Assembly: GCF_014229245.1 (NCBI RefSeq)
Contig: NZ_JAARZJ010000008.1
Span: forward strand, 89,512-153,511
Length of the DNA: 64,000 nt
Source: Listeria farberi
GTDB taxonomy: Bacteria > Bacillota > Bacilli > Lactobacillales > Listeriaceae
Direction: 5' to 3'
Below, piece after piece: positions 1 through 8,786 of the stretch. The position numbers and the translations under genes were made by a program. The first letter of the stretch is position 1. Every line of letters starts with the position of its first letter. A model generated the notes under the pieces. It did no database searches and was not told the origin of the DNA. It saw nothing but the letters and a program-made list of their open reading frames with translations.

Positions 1-704
1 TTCTTTATGGACCATATTGCCCCATTTACGGGTTTGGGGTAACGGCAGTTTTAATGATGATTTTACCATTTCAAAATAACTTATGGGCCTTATTTATTTT
101 TTCGATGATTATATGTACGGTAATTGAATATATTACTGCAACGGTTTTGGAAGCATTATTCCATACAACATGGTGGGATTATCACAACTGGCCGCTAAAT
201 GTAAAAGGACGAATTTGCTTGCCGATTTCGATTTTTTGGGGATTTGCTTGTATTATCGTTGTACGTTTCTTGCATCCACTTGTCACTGAATTTGCGGATT
301 GGATTTTAAGCTGGGGTGGCTGGATTATTCCTTCGCTTATCGTGGTTCTGATGCTTATCGACACCATTAAATCTGTCACAAGTATGCTATCATTCCAAAA
401 AGCACTTGCTGAATTTAATGAAAAACTAAACACACAAGCGAACGAGCTAAAAGCAAGTGTAAAAGAACGAGCGAAAGAATTTGAAGAAGGACTTTTGAAA
501 AAACAAGAAAATGTCGATATGAAAATTGCTGAAATCGAAGCAAAACGTAAACAAGACAAAGAACTTGCTGCCAGCATGCGCAAACTTAAATTTAATGAAC
601 GACGAATGTTAAAATCATTCCCGAAAATGAAAGTGAAACGCGCAGCACCTTTTAAGAACTTCAACAAAAGTTTGCTTAGAGTGGATAAGCAAAAAAGAAA
701 ATAG
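1..704 (+). CDS. CmpB-type (putative ABC transporter permease) membrane protein, 5' end missing
   Basis: The frame is open from base 3 to the stop at 704, so the gene starts before the window. The first ATG (54) is internal: the codons before it read LYGPYCPIYGFG, the typical motif of the PF06541 family, and the WWDYHNWPLNVKGRIC stretch that follows is also typical. At least two membrane segments are visible (about residues 5-25 and 60-110 counted from base 3). They are followed by a Lys/Glu-rich tail that looks like a coiled coil. Its function is unknown despite the family name. Two A-rich stretches aside, nothing suggests damage. The family call is from recognition, not a search. Confidence 0.75.
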   Translation, partial: LYGPYCPIYGFGVTAVLMMILPFQNNLWALFIFSMIICTVIEYITATVLEALFHTTWWDYHNWPLNVKGRICLPISIFWGFACIIVVRFLHPLVTEFADWILSWGGWIIPSLIVVLMLIDTIKSVTSMLSFQKALAEFNEKLNTQANELKASVKERAKEFEEGLLKKQENVDMKIAEIEAKRKQDKELAASMRKLKFNERRMLKSFPKMKVKRAAPFKNFNKSLLRVDKQKRK

Positions 705-717
705 GTACACTGACTAT

Positions 718-755
718 GGCACGAATGGTATTTTTTATCATTTGTGCCTTTTTTT
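718..755 (+). terminator. Rho-independent terminator after the membrane protein gene
   Basis: An imperfect stem (GGCACGAATGGTA pairing with TATCATTTGTGCC, with G-U pairs) has a T-only loop and is followed by seven T. The rest of the 705-1074 gap is AT-rich and holds no ORF; near its right end lies the promoter region of the pentitol operon. Confidence 0.8.
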
Positions 756-1011
756 GCGTGATTTTTTACAAAACGTATAGAAAGAACCGTTTATCTTTTG
801 TATGATTAAGAAGAAACAACGCCCCGCAAAACTCCATTACTTCATTCTCATTTTTGTTTCAAAGCAAATTTTACCTCTCTTCCAGAAGTTTCATAATCAC
901 GCTATATAGCAAGCTTTACAAGTAACTTTTGCATATTTACAAATAACAGGTTTGTTAAAAAAGTCACAAGTAAAGCCCAATGATGTACATTCTTTCCGCA
1001 AGTTATTGGGA

Positions 1012-1025
1012 TGAAAGCGTGTACA
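1012..1025 (+). promoter_or_regulatory. cre-like CcpA site before the pentitol operon
   Basis: TGAAAGCGTGTACA fits the cre pattern TGWNANCGNTNWCA at all but one position. It lies within the right arm of a wider inverted repeat (983-996 with 1013-1026, 12 of 14 positions pairing) and just upstream of a TATAAT at 1045-1050. The place and form suggest catabolite repression of the operon; the wider repeat could also be the regulator's own operator. Confidence 0.5.
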
Positions 1026-1044
1026 TTTTTATTAGATTTAGATT

Positions 1045-1050
1045 TATAAT
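1045..1050 (+). promoter_or_regulatory. Candidate -10 element of the pentitol operon promoter
   Basis: A consensus TATAAT lies 24 bases before the regulator start codon. No good -35 box sits 17 bases upstream (TACATT at 1022-1027), which fits a promoter that needs an activator. The inverted repeat described for 983-1026 overlaps that -35 position. Confidence 0.45.
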
Positions 1051-1074
1051 TAAAACGAACAGGAGGGAACTAAC

Positions 1075-3144
1075 ATGTATTTGGATGAGAGAAGTAATTC
1101 ACTTTTAAAAGAACTCTTACGACATCCTGACACATCGAGTACGAACTTACAAGCCAAATTCGGTTTAACTCGAAGACAAGTCGACTATAGTTTCCAAAAA
1201 ATTAACAACTGGCTAGAAGAACAGACTTATCCGAAGATTCATCGTGCTGCAAATGGTCGATTTATCGTAGAACCTGACCTGTTTCAAATCATTGGTGAGG
1301 AAGATGGCGAAAAAACAGATTGGTATATTCCGTCAGAAAAGGAACGCGCCAGTTTAATCATCCTCATGTTAACAACAGGAAGTGAAGAGTTATCCCTTAA
1401 TCACTTTATAAGCGAGCTGGAGGTGAGTAAGAACACCGTATTACGAGATTTGAAGCTGGTACAGAAAACACTCGATAAATTCAATCTTGAAGTAAAATAT
1501 TCGCGGATGCGTGGCTATTTAATTGAGGGAGATGAGTGGAATCAGCGAACAGCACTCATTTATGCGGCAGAACACATTATAGAAAGTTTTGGTGGCGAAG
1601 AGTATTTACAGGATTTCATGCAAGTGGACGAAGCAAGAATTAAAGAGCTTCGGGAAAAATTGGAACAAGTGGAGCATCACTTAAATTTGCATTTTATTGA
1701 CAATAAAATGCAAATACTGCCTTACATTTTAGAAGCTGTTTTTCGGCGGATGAAGAAGGGGCAAACAATTACGACATCTTTCCTGATTGACTACAATGAA
1801 TTGTCAGATACTCGGGAATACGGAGCAGCAGAGATTTTTATTGAAGAAGAGCCAACTATGCCAGAAGCAGAGCGTATGTACATCACATTACAGCTTTTAA
1901 CTTCCAATGTACTTCCGAAACAATATTTGAAATCGGAGGAAACACATAAGTTAAGACTGGCGCTGGAACAAGTTCTAAGCGAATTTGAGAAAAAGGCTTG
2001 TATTCAACTAGTAGACAAAGAATCGTTACTTGAAAAATTATTTGCACATATTAAACCTGCGTATTATCGGATTAAGTATCATCTTACAACAGATTACAGC
2101 ATTTTAGACAAGATTGATCAAGAATTCCAAGCCGTGCATTACATCGTGAAAGAGTCGCTCAGGCCATTAGAACGTTTTATTGGTAGCAAAGTTCCTGAAA
2201 ATGAAAGTATATTTATTACCCTTTTTATTGGAGGGCATTTAATCGAATCCACGGAAAAATTGCAAACAAGGCTAAAAGCAGTCGTGGTTTGTCCGAATGG
2301 ATTGTCGATTTCGAGATTGATGGAAAAAACATTACGAAGCCTTTTCCCAGAAATATTTTTCTATCAAGCGATGTCGATTCGAGAATTTGAACAAACAAAG
2401 TTAGGCTATGACATTGTATTTTCCGCAGTGCCACTTTCGACCGATAAGAAATTTTTCCTAATTAATCAATTGATGGATGGAAAAGAGCGCCTCGAGCTTA
2501 GACGCCGGGTGATGCGGTCTGTTTACTTAGTGGATGAGGTGAATATCAGCGTCGACCAATTAATGAAAACTATTTCCAAATTTGCTGATATTAAAGATGC
2601 TGCCCGTCTTGAAAAAGTGCTAGCAGACTATTTAATGCCAGTACCAGAAGAAAACATATCCAAACACACAGGCAAAAGCACACTCGCAGATTTGCTTGAA
2701 GTAACACGAATCACACGTAAGAAATCTGTGAAAGACTGGCATGAAGCAATTTATGATGCAGCTTTACCGTTACTTTCAGCGGGAGTGGTGGAGCCAGCCT
2801 ATGTGGAAGAAATGAAACGGCAATATCCGGCACCGATTATGAACATCATTCTCCGTAATACGATAGCTATCCCTCATGCTGAAACGGAAAAAGGAGTAAA
2901 TAGCCTCGGAATGAGCTTGTTATATGTAGAGGAAGGCTTGCCGTTAGAAGGTGGTAAAGAGCTACATTTTATCGTCGTCATTGCAGCCATAGATAAAAAT
3001 GCTCACTTCACAGCTTTACTACAATTGATGGAATTATCGGAGAACAAAAAAGAACTGAAAAAACTTGCGGATGCCAGAAATACAGAAGAAATGCACCAAA
3101 TAATTAAAAACTTCACGGACTTGGAAACAAAAAAGACAATGTAG
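1075..3144 (+). CDS. MtlR/LicR-type PRD transcription activator of the pentitol PTS operon
   Basis: This 689-residue multidomain regulator has two N-terminal helix-turn-helix regions (about 15-45 and 105-135), two PTS regulation domains (about 190-290 and 300-395, with candidate phospho-His H325 and H388), an EIIB-like domain (about 400-490, Cys406 in VVVCPNG) and a C-terminal EIIA domain (about 545-685, His601 in AIPHAE). Proteins of this type are switched by HPr and EII phosphorylation and activate their PTS operon. The start has the ribosome site AGGAGGG eight bases upstream. It is the first gene of the PTS operon, 33 bases before EIIA. It matches Lmo2668, which I recall as the published activator of the D-arabitol/xylitol operon. 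Confidence 0.88.
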   Translation: MYLDERSNSLLKELLRHPDTSSTNLQAKFGLTRRQVDYSFQKINNWLEEQTYPKIHRAANGRFIVEPDLFQIIGEEDGEKTDWYIPSEKERASLIILMLTTGSEELSLNHFISELEVSKNTVLRDLKLVQKTLDKFNLEVKYSRMRGYLIEGDEWNQRTALIYAAEHIIESFGGEEYLQDFMQVDEARIKELREKLEQVEHHLNLHFIDNKMQILPYILEAVFRRMKKGQTITTSFLIDYNELSDTREYGAAEIFIEEEPTMPEAERMYITLQLLTSNVLPKQYLKSEETHKLRLALEQVLSEFEKKACIQLVDKESLLEKLFAHIKPAYYRIKYHLTTDYSILDKIDQEFQAVHYIVKESLRPLERFIGSKVPENESIFITLFIGGHLIESTEKLQTRLKAVVVCPNGLSISRLMEKTLRSLFPEIFFYQAMSIREFEQTKLGYDIVFSAVPLSTDKKFFLINQLMDGKERLELRRRVMRSVYLVDEVNISVDQLMKTISKFADIKDAARLEKVLADYLMPVPEENISKHTGKSTLADLLEVTRITRKKSVKDWHEAIYDAALPLLSAGVVEPAYVEEMKRQYPAPIMNIILRNTIAIPHAETEKGVNSLGMSLLYVEEGLPLEGGKELHFIVVIAAIDKNAHFTALLQLMELSENKKELKKLADARNTEEMHQIIKNFTDLETKKTM

Positions 3145-3177
3145 AGAAGTCAGAAAGAATTACAGGAGGATTTCGTA

Positions 3178-3642
3178 ATGGATTTAGTACAATTTTTGAA
3201 AAAAGGAATGGTTTGGGTTCAATCGGATATCGAGAAACAAGAGGACCTATTCCAAATGGTCGCAGAAAGTGGAAAGTCTGAAGGATATGTAACGGATGAC
3301 TTTTTAACAAGACTAACAGACCGTGAACAAACCTTTCCAACGGGGCTAAAATTAGATGGATACGGCGTGGCATTACCGCACACGGATCCAGAATGCGTTA
3401 CGGAACAATTTATCGCCGTAATCACTGTGAAAGAGGGCATTCCATTTAAATTAATGGAAGATGCTGGTCAAACGGTTGAAGCGAATTTGATTTTCGTACT
3501 CGGACTAAATGAACCTCACAGCCAGCTCGCGGTACTTCAGCAATTGATGGGGACGATTCAAGATAAAGACAATGTAGCCGCATTACTCAGAGCGAAAGAT
3601 GAAGACGAAGTAAAACAAATTTTAGAAACTATTACCGTTTAA
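3178..3642 (+). CDS. PTS EIIA component, galactitol/pentitol type
   Basis: A cytoplasmic protein of 154 residues that takes phosphate from HPr and passes it to EIIB. The EIIA type-2 (fructose/mannitol/galactitol) fold is indicated by the active-site context GVALPHTDPE with His68. A strong AGGAGG lies before the ATG. It sits directly between the PRD regulator and EIIB, so it belongs to the same permease. In L. monocytogenes the permease has been shown to carry D-arabitol and D-xylitol (recalled from the literature on Lmo2665-2667). Confidence 0.9.
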   Translation: MDLVQFLKKGMVWVQSDIEKQEDLFQMVAESGKSEGYVTDDFLTRLTDREQTFPTGLKLDGYGVALPHTDPECVTEQFIAVITVKEGIPFKLMEDAGQTVEANLIFVLGLNEPHSQLAVLQQLMGTIQDKDNVAALLRAKDEDEVKQILETITV

Positions 3643-3698
3643 AAAAACAGGGAAATTAGCCGCGGGAAATCGCAGCAATTAATTAGGAGGAATTTATC

Positions 3699-3980
3699 AT
3701 GGGACAATTTAAAATTTTGGTAGCTTGTGGAGCAGGAATTGCAACATCAACAGTAGTAACGGACAGAGTAGAACGTTTGGTAAAAGAAAACAATGTGGAT
3801 GCAGAAGTAAAACAAATTAAAATCTCAGAAGCAGCATCCATGCAAGATGGAGCAGATTTAATCGTATCAACAACTATTTTACCAACAACTTACAAAATCC
3901 CAGCTATTATTGCAACTTCTTATATCACTGGTATGGGTATGGAAGAGCTTGACGAAGAAATACTTGCGCACCTTAAATAA
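3699..3980 (+). CDS. PTS EIIB component, galactitol/pentitol type
   Basis: A 93-residue EIIB of the lactose/cellobiose-like fold. The phosphorylated cysteine is Cys10 in LVACGAGIATST, the usual P-loop of GatB-type proteins. It accepts phosphate from the EIIA encoded just upstream and phosphorylates the polyol as it crosses EIIC. Start supported by AGGAGG nine bases upstream. Length is normal for the family. Confidence 0.92.
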   Translation: MGQFKILVACGAGIATSTVVTDRVERLVKENNVDAEVKQIKISEAASMQDGADLIVSTTILPTTYKIPAIIATSYITGMGMEELDEEILAHLK

Positions 3981-4041
3981 AGGCTGCGCAAGGGAGTTTA
4001 GAAATCATCATTAAACAGAGAAAAAAAGGAGGAAATATTAA

Positions 4042-5313
4042 ATGGATACACTTCTGTCAGGAGTACAGTATGTTTTAAACTTGGGGCCTACAGTTATTTT
4101 GCCTATTATGATTTTCTTTATTGCATTAATTTTCCGAGTACCAGCAAAGAAAGCGCTTCGTTCAGCGATTACGATTGGTATCGGGTTTGTAGGTATTAAC
4201 CTTGTTATCAGTTTACTATCTAGTAACTTAGGTCCGGCAGCACAACAAATGGTTGAGCGTTTTGGACTGAATTTAACAATTATTGATGCAGGTTGGCCAG
4301 CAGCAGCCGCGGCTTCATGGGCTTCTCCAGTTGCAGCAATTCTAATTCCAATCTGTTTGGTAGTTAACTTAGCACTTATTTTCTTCAAAGTTACGAAAAC
4401 ACTTGATATTGATATTTGGAACTACTGGCACTTTATCGCAGCAGGCGCGACTGGTTATATCGTAACTGGTGGTAACTGGTGGTTCGCGATTCTTTGTGCG
4501 ATTATCTATGAAGTTGCTGTTCTTTGGATGGCAGACAGAACACAACCTATGGTAGAAGAATTTTATGGCTTAAAAGGGATCTCCTTACCAACAGGTTCTA
4601 CAGCAGCATTCGGTTTCATCGGTATTCCGGTTGGTTGGCTAATCGCTAAAATCCCTGGTATTAAAAACATCCATGTTGACCCAGAAACTATTCAAAAACG
4701 TTTTGGTATTTTCGGGGAACCAATGATGATGGGTCTTATTCTAGGTATTGCAATCGGTATTCTTGCAGGCTATGACGTTGGGGCAGTGGCACAACTTGGT
4801 ATGTCCATGGGTGCGGTAATGTTCTTAATGCCTCGTATGGTTAAAATTTTAATGGAAGGTTTAATTCCAATTTCAGAATCCGCTCGTGAATTCATGAAAT
4901 CTCGTTTCAAAGGCCGCGAACTTTATATCGGACTTGATGCAGCACTTTCAATTGGTCACCCAGCGAATATTTCTACTGGTTTAATCCTTGTTCCAATCAC
5001 TCTTTTCTTAGCGGTTATCATTCCTGGTAACAAAGTACTTCCTTTTGGTGACTTGGCAACTATTCCATTCTACGTATCTTTCGTAGTAGCATCTCGTAAA
5101 GGTAACATTCTTCACTCTGTTTTAGCTGGAACTGTAGTTATTGCACTAGCGCTTCTTATGGCAACTGACTTCGGTCTTGTGCATACAGAAATGATGAAAG
5201 GTGTTTACGAATTCCCTAAAGGAGCAACACAAGTTAGTACACTTGATATGGGTGGTAACTTCTTTAACTGGGTTATTCTTAAATTCTCTCAAGCTTGGGC
5301 AGCTATTTTCTAA
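4042..5313 (+). CDS. PTS EIIC membrane component, galactitol/pentitol type
   Basis: The 423-residue integral membrane channel of the permease belongs to the GatC family. It has many hydrophobic segments across its length and conserved stretches such as GDLATIPFY and SIGHPANIS. It binds and moves the pentitol while EIIB phosphorylates it. Ribosome site AAAGGAGG precedes the ATG. A transposon hit in the orthologue lmo2665 was reported to stop D-arabitol use, and the published name of the system is PTS-Axl (recalled). Specificity in this strain is inferred from that orthology and from the two dehydrogenase genes that follow. Confidence 0.92.
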   Translation: MDTLLSGVQYVLNLGPTVILPIMIFFIALIFRVPAKKALRSAITIGIGFVGINLVISLLSSNLGPAAQQMVERFGLNLTIIDAGWPAAAAASWASPVAAILIPICLVVNLALIFFKVTKTLDIDIWNYWHFIAAGATGYIVTGGNWWFAILCAIIYEVAVLWMADRTQPMVEEFYGLKGISLPTGSTAAFGFIGIPVGWLIAKIPGIKNIHVDPETIQKRFGIFGEPMMMGLILGIAIGILAGYDVGAVAQLGMSMGAVMFLMPRMVKILMEGLIPISESAREFMKSRFKGRELYIGLDAALSIGHPANISTGLILVPITLFLAVIIPGNKVLPFGDLATIPFYVSFVVASRKGNILHSVLAGTVVIALALLMATDFGLVHTEMMKGVYEFPKGATQVSTLDMGGNFFNWVILKFSQAWAAIF

Positions 5314-5349
5314 GTTTTGTTTTAATGATATAGAAGAGGTGATAGTAAC

Positions 5350-6402
5350 ATGAGAGCAGCTGTGTTATACGAGAATAATGTAATAAAAGCAGAACAAATT
5401 GATGAAGCGACTTGTGGAAAAGATCAAGTTCGTGTCGAAGTAAAAGCAGTTGGAATATGTGGATCGGATATTCATAAAATGCAAACACGCTGGAAATACC
5501 CACTGCCTGCTGTAATGGGACATGAATTCGCAGGCGTAATTACAGAAATTGGTAGCGAAGTAACAAACGTAGCTATCGGTGACCGTGTCGCAGGAATTCC
5601 GCTCGAGCCTTGTATGGAATGTAATTATTGTAAAGCGGGCGACTTCGCACTATGCGATAACTACCGGATGGTGGGATCACATTTCCACGGCGGATTTGCT
5701 GAGAATGTCGTAATGAAAGCAGACAATGTCATTTCTATCGGCGACCTTGATTTTGAAGAAGGTGCGATGATTGAACCGCTTGCTGTATCGATGCACGGGG
5801 TACTTGGAATTGAACCAAGACTTGGTGATACAGTTATCGTATTTGGGATTGGAACAATCGGGATTTTGGTTGTACAATGCTTACTTCTTGCGGGTGTGAA
5901 AGATATTATCGCTGTCGATATCAGTGATAAAAAGTTAGCGGATGCGCGGGAATTTGGTTGTAAATATACCATTAATCCTAAAAATGAAGACCTGAAAGAA
6001 CGAGTTTTCGCTTATACGAATGGTCTAGGTGCTGACATTGCGCTAGAATGTGCTGGCTCGAAAATCACCCAAGAACAATGCCTTCTTGTAACGAAGAAAA
6101 AAGGTAAAGTTGGATTTCTAGGAATAGCTTACGCAGATGTACTTTTACACGAAGAAGCTTTTGAAAATATATTTAGACGTGAACTTACGCTTAAAGGTTT
6201 TTGGAATTCTTACTCGGCACCATTCCCAGGTGAGGAGTGGCGTACATCGATTGAATTTGTGAAACAAGGTCGAATTAAGCTGAAACCACTAATTTCGCAT
6301 CGTTATAAGCTAGAGGAAACGAAAGAAGCGTTTGATATGATTCTTTCCAGAGAGCATGATTATAACAAAGTGATGATATTGCCGCAGAAAGGTGACGATT
6401 AA
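5350..6402 (+). CDS. Zinc-dependent polyol-phosphate dehydrogenase (MDR family)
   Basis: A 350-residue medium-chain dehydrogenase. The catalytic-zinc site is seen as GICGSDIH (Cys) and GHEFAG (His-Glu), and the structural-zinc site as four Cys in EPCMECNYCKAGDFALC. A Rossmann NAD site follows at about 165-195 (FGIGTIGILV). The family includes galactitol-1-phosphate and sorbitol dehydrogenases. In this operon it most likely oxidises D-arabitol-phosphate or xylitol-phosphate to xylulose 5-phosphate. Which of the two dehydrogenases uses which pentitol cannot be told from sequence. The next gene starts two bases after this stop. Confidence 0.88.
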   Translation: MRAAVLYENNVIKAEQIDEATCGKDQVRVEVKAVGICGSDIHKMQTRWKYPLPAVMGHEFAGVITEIGSEVTNVAIGDRVAGIPLEPCMECNYCKAGDFALCDNYRMVGSHFHGGFAENVVMKADNVISIGDLDFEEGAMIEPLAVSMHGVLGIEPRLGDTVIVFGIGTIGILVVQCLLLAGVKDIIAVDISDKKLADAREFGCKYTINPKNEDLKERVFAYTNGLGADIALECAGSKITQEQCLLVTKKKGKVGFLGIAYADVLLHEEAFENIFRRELTLKGFWNSYSAPFPGEEWRTSIEFVKQGRIKLKPLISHRYKLEETKEAFDMILSREHDYNKVMILPQKGDD

Positions 6403-6403
6403 T

Positions 6404-7435
6404 TTGAAAGCAGTAGTAAAAACAAATCCCGGATATGATCAAATGGAGCTAAGAGACGTGGAAGAACCACAAGTTTATGGCGACAAAGTAAAGATAAAAG
6501 TAGCATTTACAGGTATTTGCGGATCAGATATCCATACGTTTAAAGGTGAATACAAAAATCCAACAACCCCTGTCACACTGGGACATGAATTTTCTGGTGT
6601 CGTTGTGGAAGTTGGTCCAGATGTGACAAGTATCAAAGTGGGAGACCGCGTCACAAGTGAAACAACTTTTGAAACTTGTGGAGAATGTATTTATTGTAAA
6701 GAACATGATTACAATTTATGTAGCAATCGTCGCGGCATTGGTACGCAAGCAAATGGTAGTTTTGCAGAATTTGTTTTGTCTCGCGAGGAAAGTTGTCACG
6801 TGCTTGATGAACGTATTTCGCTAGAAGCAGCAGCACTGACAGAACCGCTTGCATGTTGCGTGCATTCAGCGCTTGAAAAAACAACGATTCGTCCAGATGA
6901 CACAGTACTTGTTTTCGGACCTGGTCCAATTGGTTTATTACTCGCTCAAGTTGTAAAAGCGCAAGGGGCAACGGTAATCATGGCAGGAATTACCAAGGAT
7001 AGCGACCGCTTACGTCTAGCAAAAGAACTTGGAATGGACCGGATTGTTGATACCTTAAAAGAAGACTTAGCTGAAGTTGTGCTCGGCATGACGGATGGTT
7101 ACGGAGCTGAACGCGTATTTGATTGTTCAGGTGCAGTACCAGCTGTAAACCAAGGATTACCTCTAACGAAGAGAAAAGGCGATTTTATTCAAGTAGGACT
7201 GTTTGCCGAAAAGAAAAATGCAATTGACGAAGAATCTATTATCCAACGTGAAATTGCTTATATCGGCAGCCGTTCGCAAAAACCATCTTCTTGGATTTTG
7301 GCGCTCGATTTACTTGCTAATGGCAAAATCAATACGGATAAAATGATTACTAAAGTATATGGTTTAGACGACTGGCGCGAGGCTTTCGAGGCAGTTATGG
7401 CAGGAAATGAAATTAAAGTATTAGTGAAATCTTAA
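6404..7435 (+). CDS. Second zinc-dependent polyol-phosphate dehydrogenase (MDR family)
   Basis: A 343-residue paralogue of the preceding dehydrogenase with the same zinc ligands (GICGSDIH, GHEFSG, and four Cys in ETCGECIYCKEHDYNLC) and Rossmann motif FGPGPIGLL. I chose the TTG at 6404 because AAAGGTGA (6388-6395) is well placed for it and the protein then begins MKAVVK as relatives do; the in-frame GTG at 6392 overlaps that ribosome site and the upstream gene. Paired with its neighbour, it should deliver pentitol phosphates to the pentose phosphate pathway. Confidence 0.87.
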   Translation: MKAVVKTNPGYDQMELRDVEEPQVYGDKVKIKVAFTGICGSDIHTFKGEYKNPTTPVTLGHEFSGVVVEVGPDVTSIKVGDRVTSETTFETCGECIYCKEHDYNLCSNRRGIGTQANGSFAEFVLSREESCHVLDERISLEAAALTEPLACCVHSALEKTTIRPDDTVLVFGPGPIGLLLAQVVKAQGATVIMAGITKDSDRLRLAKELGMDRIVDTLKEDLAEVVLGMTDGYGAERVFDCSGAVPAVNQGLPLTKRKGDFIQVGLFAEKKNAIDEESIIQREIAYIGSRSQKPSSWILALDLLANGKINTDKMITKVYGLDDWREAFEAVMAGNEIKVLVKS

Positions 7436-7453
7436 TAATGGAGGATGGGCTGT

Positions 7454-7537
7454 ATGAAAAAACATCAAAAAAAGGATAACCGTGCAAACGAATCCAAAGC
7501 TTCTCGGGCTCAGATGTTTTACAGTAGTCATCCTTAG
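7454..7537 (+). CDS. Small 27-residue basic ORF inside the pentitol operon
   Basis: An ATG with a good Shine-Dalgarno (GGAGG at 7440-7444, nine bases before) opens a frame of 27 codons, MKKHQKKDNRAN followed by a Ser/Ala stretch and FYSSHP, then TAG. It lies between the second dehydrogenase and rpiB. The product would be basic and hydrophilic with no membrane segment or Cys. I do not recognise it. It could be a true microprotein, a leader peptide coupled to the hairpin that starts eight bases after its stop, or chance. Confidence 0.5.
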   Translation: MKKHQKKDNRANESKASRAQMFYSSHP

Positions 7538-7544
7538 AAATGAG

Positions 7545-7572
7545 CCGAGAACATATTCGCGTATGTTCTCGG
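7545..7572 (+). repeat. Perfect 11-bp hairpin in the pentitol operon mRNA
   Basis: CCGAGAACATA (7545-7555) and TATGTTCTCGG (7562-7572) pair perfectly around a six-base loop. There is no T-run after it, so it is not a standard terminator. It stands between the small ORF and rpiB, where it could be a processing or stability element or a weak attenuator that separates the PTS half of the transcript from the pentose-phosphate half. Confidence 0.7.
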
Positions 7573-7629
7573 TTCCATTTCATTATAAGACGTTAAAAGA
7601 AAAAAATCTATTAATGAAGGTGAAATTAA

Positions 7630-8070
7630 ATGAAATTAACAATTGGTTGCGACCACGGCGGACGTAGACTAAAAGATGCCATTGTGAAACATTTACGTGA
7701 AAAAGATATTGAAGTTGTTGATATTGGAACATATACAGACGAAAGTGTCGATTTTCCGTCTTATGCGGAAGAAGTTGCGAATCAAGTAGTAAGCGGACAA
7801 GCTGATCTTGGGATTTTGTGCTGTGGGACTGGAATTGGTATGAGTATCGCTGCTAACAAAGTAGATGGAATCCGTGCAGCAGTTGTTTCTGATACTTTTT
7901 CAGCGCGTGCTACTCGTGAACATAATAATAGCAATGTTCTCTGCCTAGGCGAACGCGTTATCGGCGAAGGATTGGCTCTTTTACTTGTTGATACTTGGCT
8001 TGAGGCATCATTTGCAGGAGATCGTCATAAACGTCGCTTGGATAAAATTACTGAACTTGAAAGAAAGTGA
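7630..8070 (+). CDS. rpiB: Ribose-5-phosphate isomerase B family (RpiB/LacAB)
   Basis: A 146-residue sugar-phosphate isomerase that interconverts ribose 5-phosphate and ribulose 5-phosphate in the cytoplasm. Typical signs are the N-terminal GCDHGG motif and the CCGTGIGMSIAANK segment with the catalytic Cys (Cys65), followed by EHNNSNVLCLGER. GAAGGTG lies upstream of the ATG. It ends in TGA overlapping the ribosome site of the next gene, so the two are likely coupled. Substrate could be another aldose or ketose phosphate, but the operon context favours pentose phosphate. Confidence 0.88.
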   Translation: MKLTIGCDHGGRRLKDAIVKHLREKDIEVVDIGTYTDESVDFPSYAEEVANQVVSGQADLGILCCGTGIGMSIAANKVDGIRAAVVSDTFSARATREHNNSNVLCLGERVIGEGLALLLVDTWLEASFAGDRHKRRLDKITELERK

Positions 8071-8078
8071 GGATGGAA

Positions 8079-8753
8079 ATGAGAAAAATAGCCGCTTCAA
8101 TTATGTGTGCAGACCAACTACATTTAGGTGATGAGCTCCAGCGCCTCGAATCTGCTGGCGTGGAACTACTACACTGCGATGTGATGGACGGTATATATGT
8201 GAATAATCTAGCACTAGGTCCAGAATATTTGGAAATAGTGCGAAATAACACAGAAATCCCCTTAGACATACATTTGGCTACGATTACCCCACTTAAATAT
8301 ATTGACATGTATGCCACTGCGAAACCTGAATATATTTCGTTTCACGTGGAAGTAGCAGAAGATGTGTCAGAAGTAATCCGAAAAATTCGTTCTTACAATA
8401 TTAAACCATCGATTGCGATAAATCCGGAAACCCCGATTGAAGCCATTTACCCGTATTTAGATGATGTCGAAATGGTGTTAATGATGACGGTAAATCCTGG
8501 GTTTGCAGGGCAAAAATTTCAAACAAATGTATTACAAAAACTGCATGATTTAAAAGCAAAACTAGAAGGGAAAGTGCATGCGCCGCTTATCGAAGTAGAT
8601 GGCAATATTAATAAAGAAACAGTAGGCTTGATGCGAGATTGTCTACCAGACATTTATGTACTAGGCACATCCGCGTTATTTCATGACCGAGATAAAACGA
8701 GTTATGCAGAAAGACTAGTACGCATTTGGTCAGACGTAGAAAAACATGTGTAA
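8079..8753 (+). CDS. Ribulose-phosphate/allulose-6-phosphate 3-epimerase-like protein
   Basis: A TIM-barrel protein of the Rpe/AlsE family, 224 residues. Metal and catalytic positions are kept: His and Asp in LHCDVMDG, His in DIHLA, Asp in EVDGN; VNPGFAGQ is the usual loop. Several stretches (SIMCAD near the N terminus, NPETPIEA, GFAGQ, EVDG followed by Asn, LGTSALF) look more like E. coli AlsE, an allulose-6-phosphate epimerase, than like Rpe. A canonical Rpe is encoded 2 kb downstream in the same operon. ATG 8079 was chosen over GTG 8067 because GTGAGG at 8067-8072 is its ribosome site. Confidence 0.82.
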   Translation: MRKIAASIMCADQLHLGDELQRLESAGVELLHCDVMDGIYVNNLALGPEYLEIVRNNTEIPLDIHLATITPLKYIDMYATAKPEYISFHVEVAEDVSEVIRKIRSYNIKPSIAINPETPIEAIYPYLDDVEMVLMMTVNPGFAGQKFQTNVLQKLHDLKAKLEGKVHAPLIEVDGNINKETVGLMRDCLPDIYVLGTSALFHDRDKTSYAERLVRIWSDVEKHV

Positions 8754-8786
8754 TAAAGCACAAACAATTTGAGGGAGATGACAGTT

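Noticed and set aside
54..704. ATG at 54 as the gene start
   Set aside because: The frame is open to the window edge and the upstream codons encode a conserved family motif, so this ATG is internal.
7482..7667. 61-codon ORF between the second dehydrogenase and rpiB
   Set aside because: No ribosome site at its start, runs through the hairpin and into rpiB in another frame; the better small ORF in this gap is 7454-7537.
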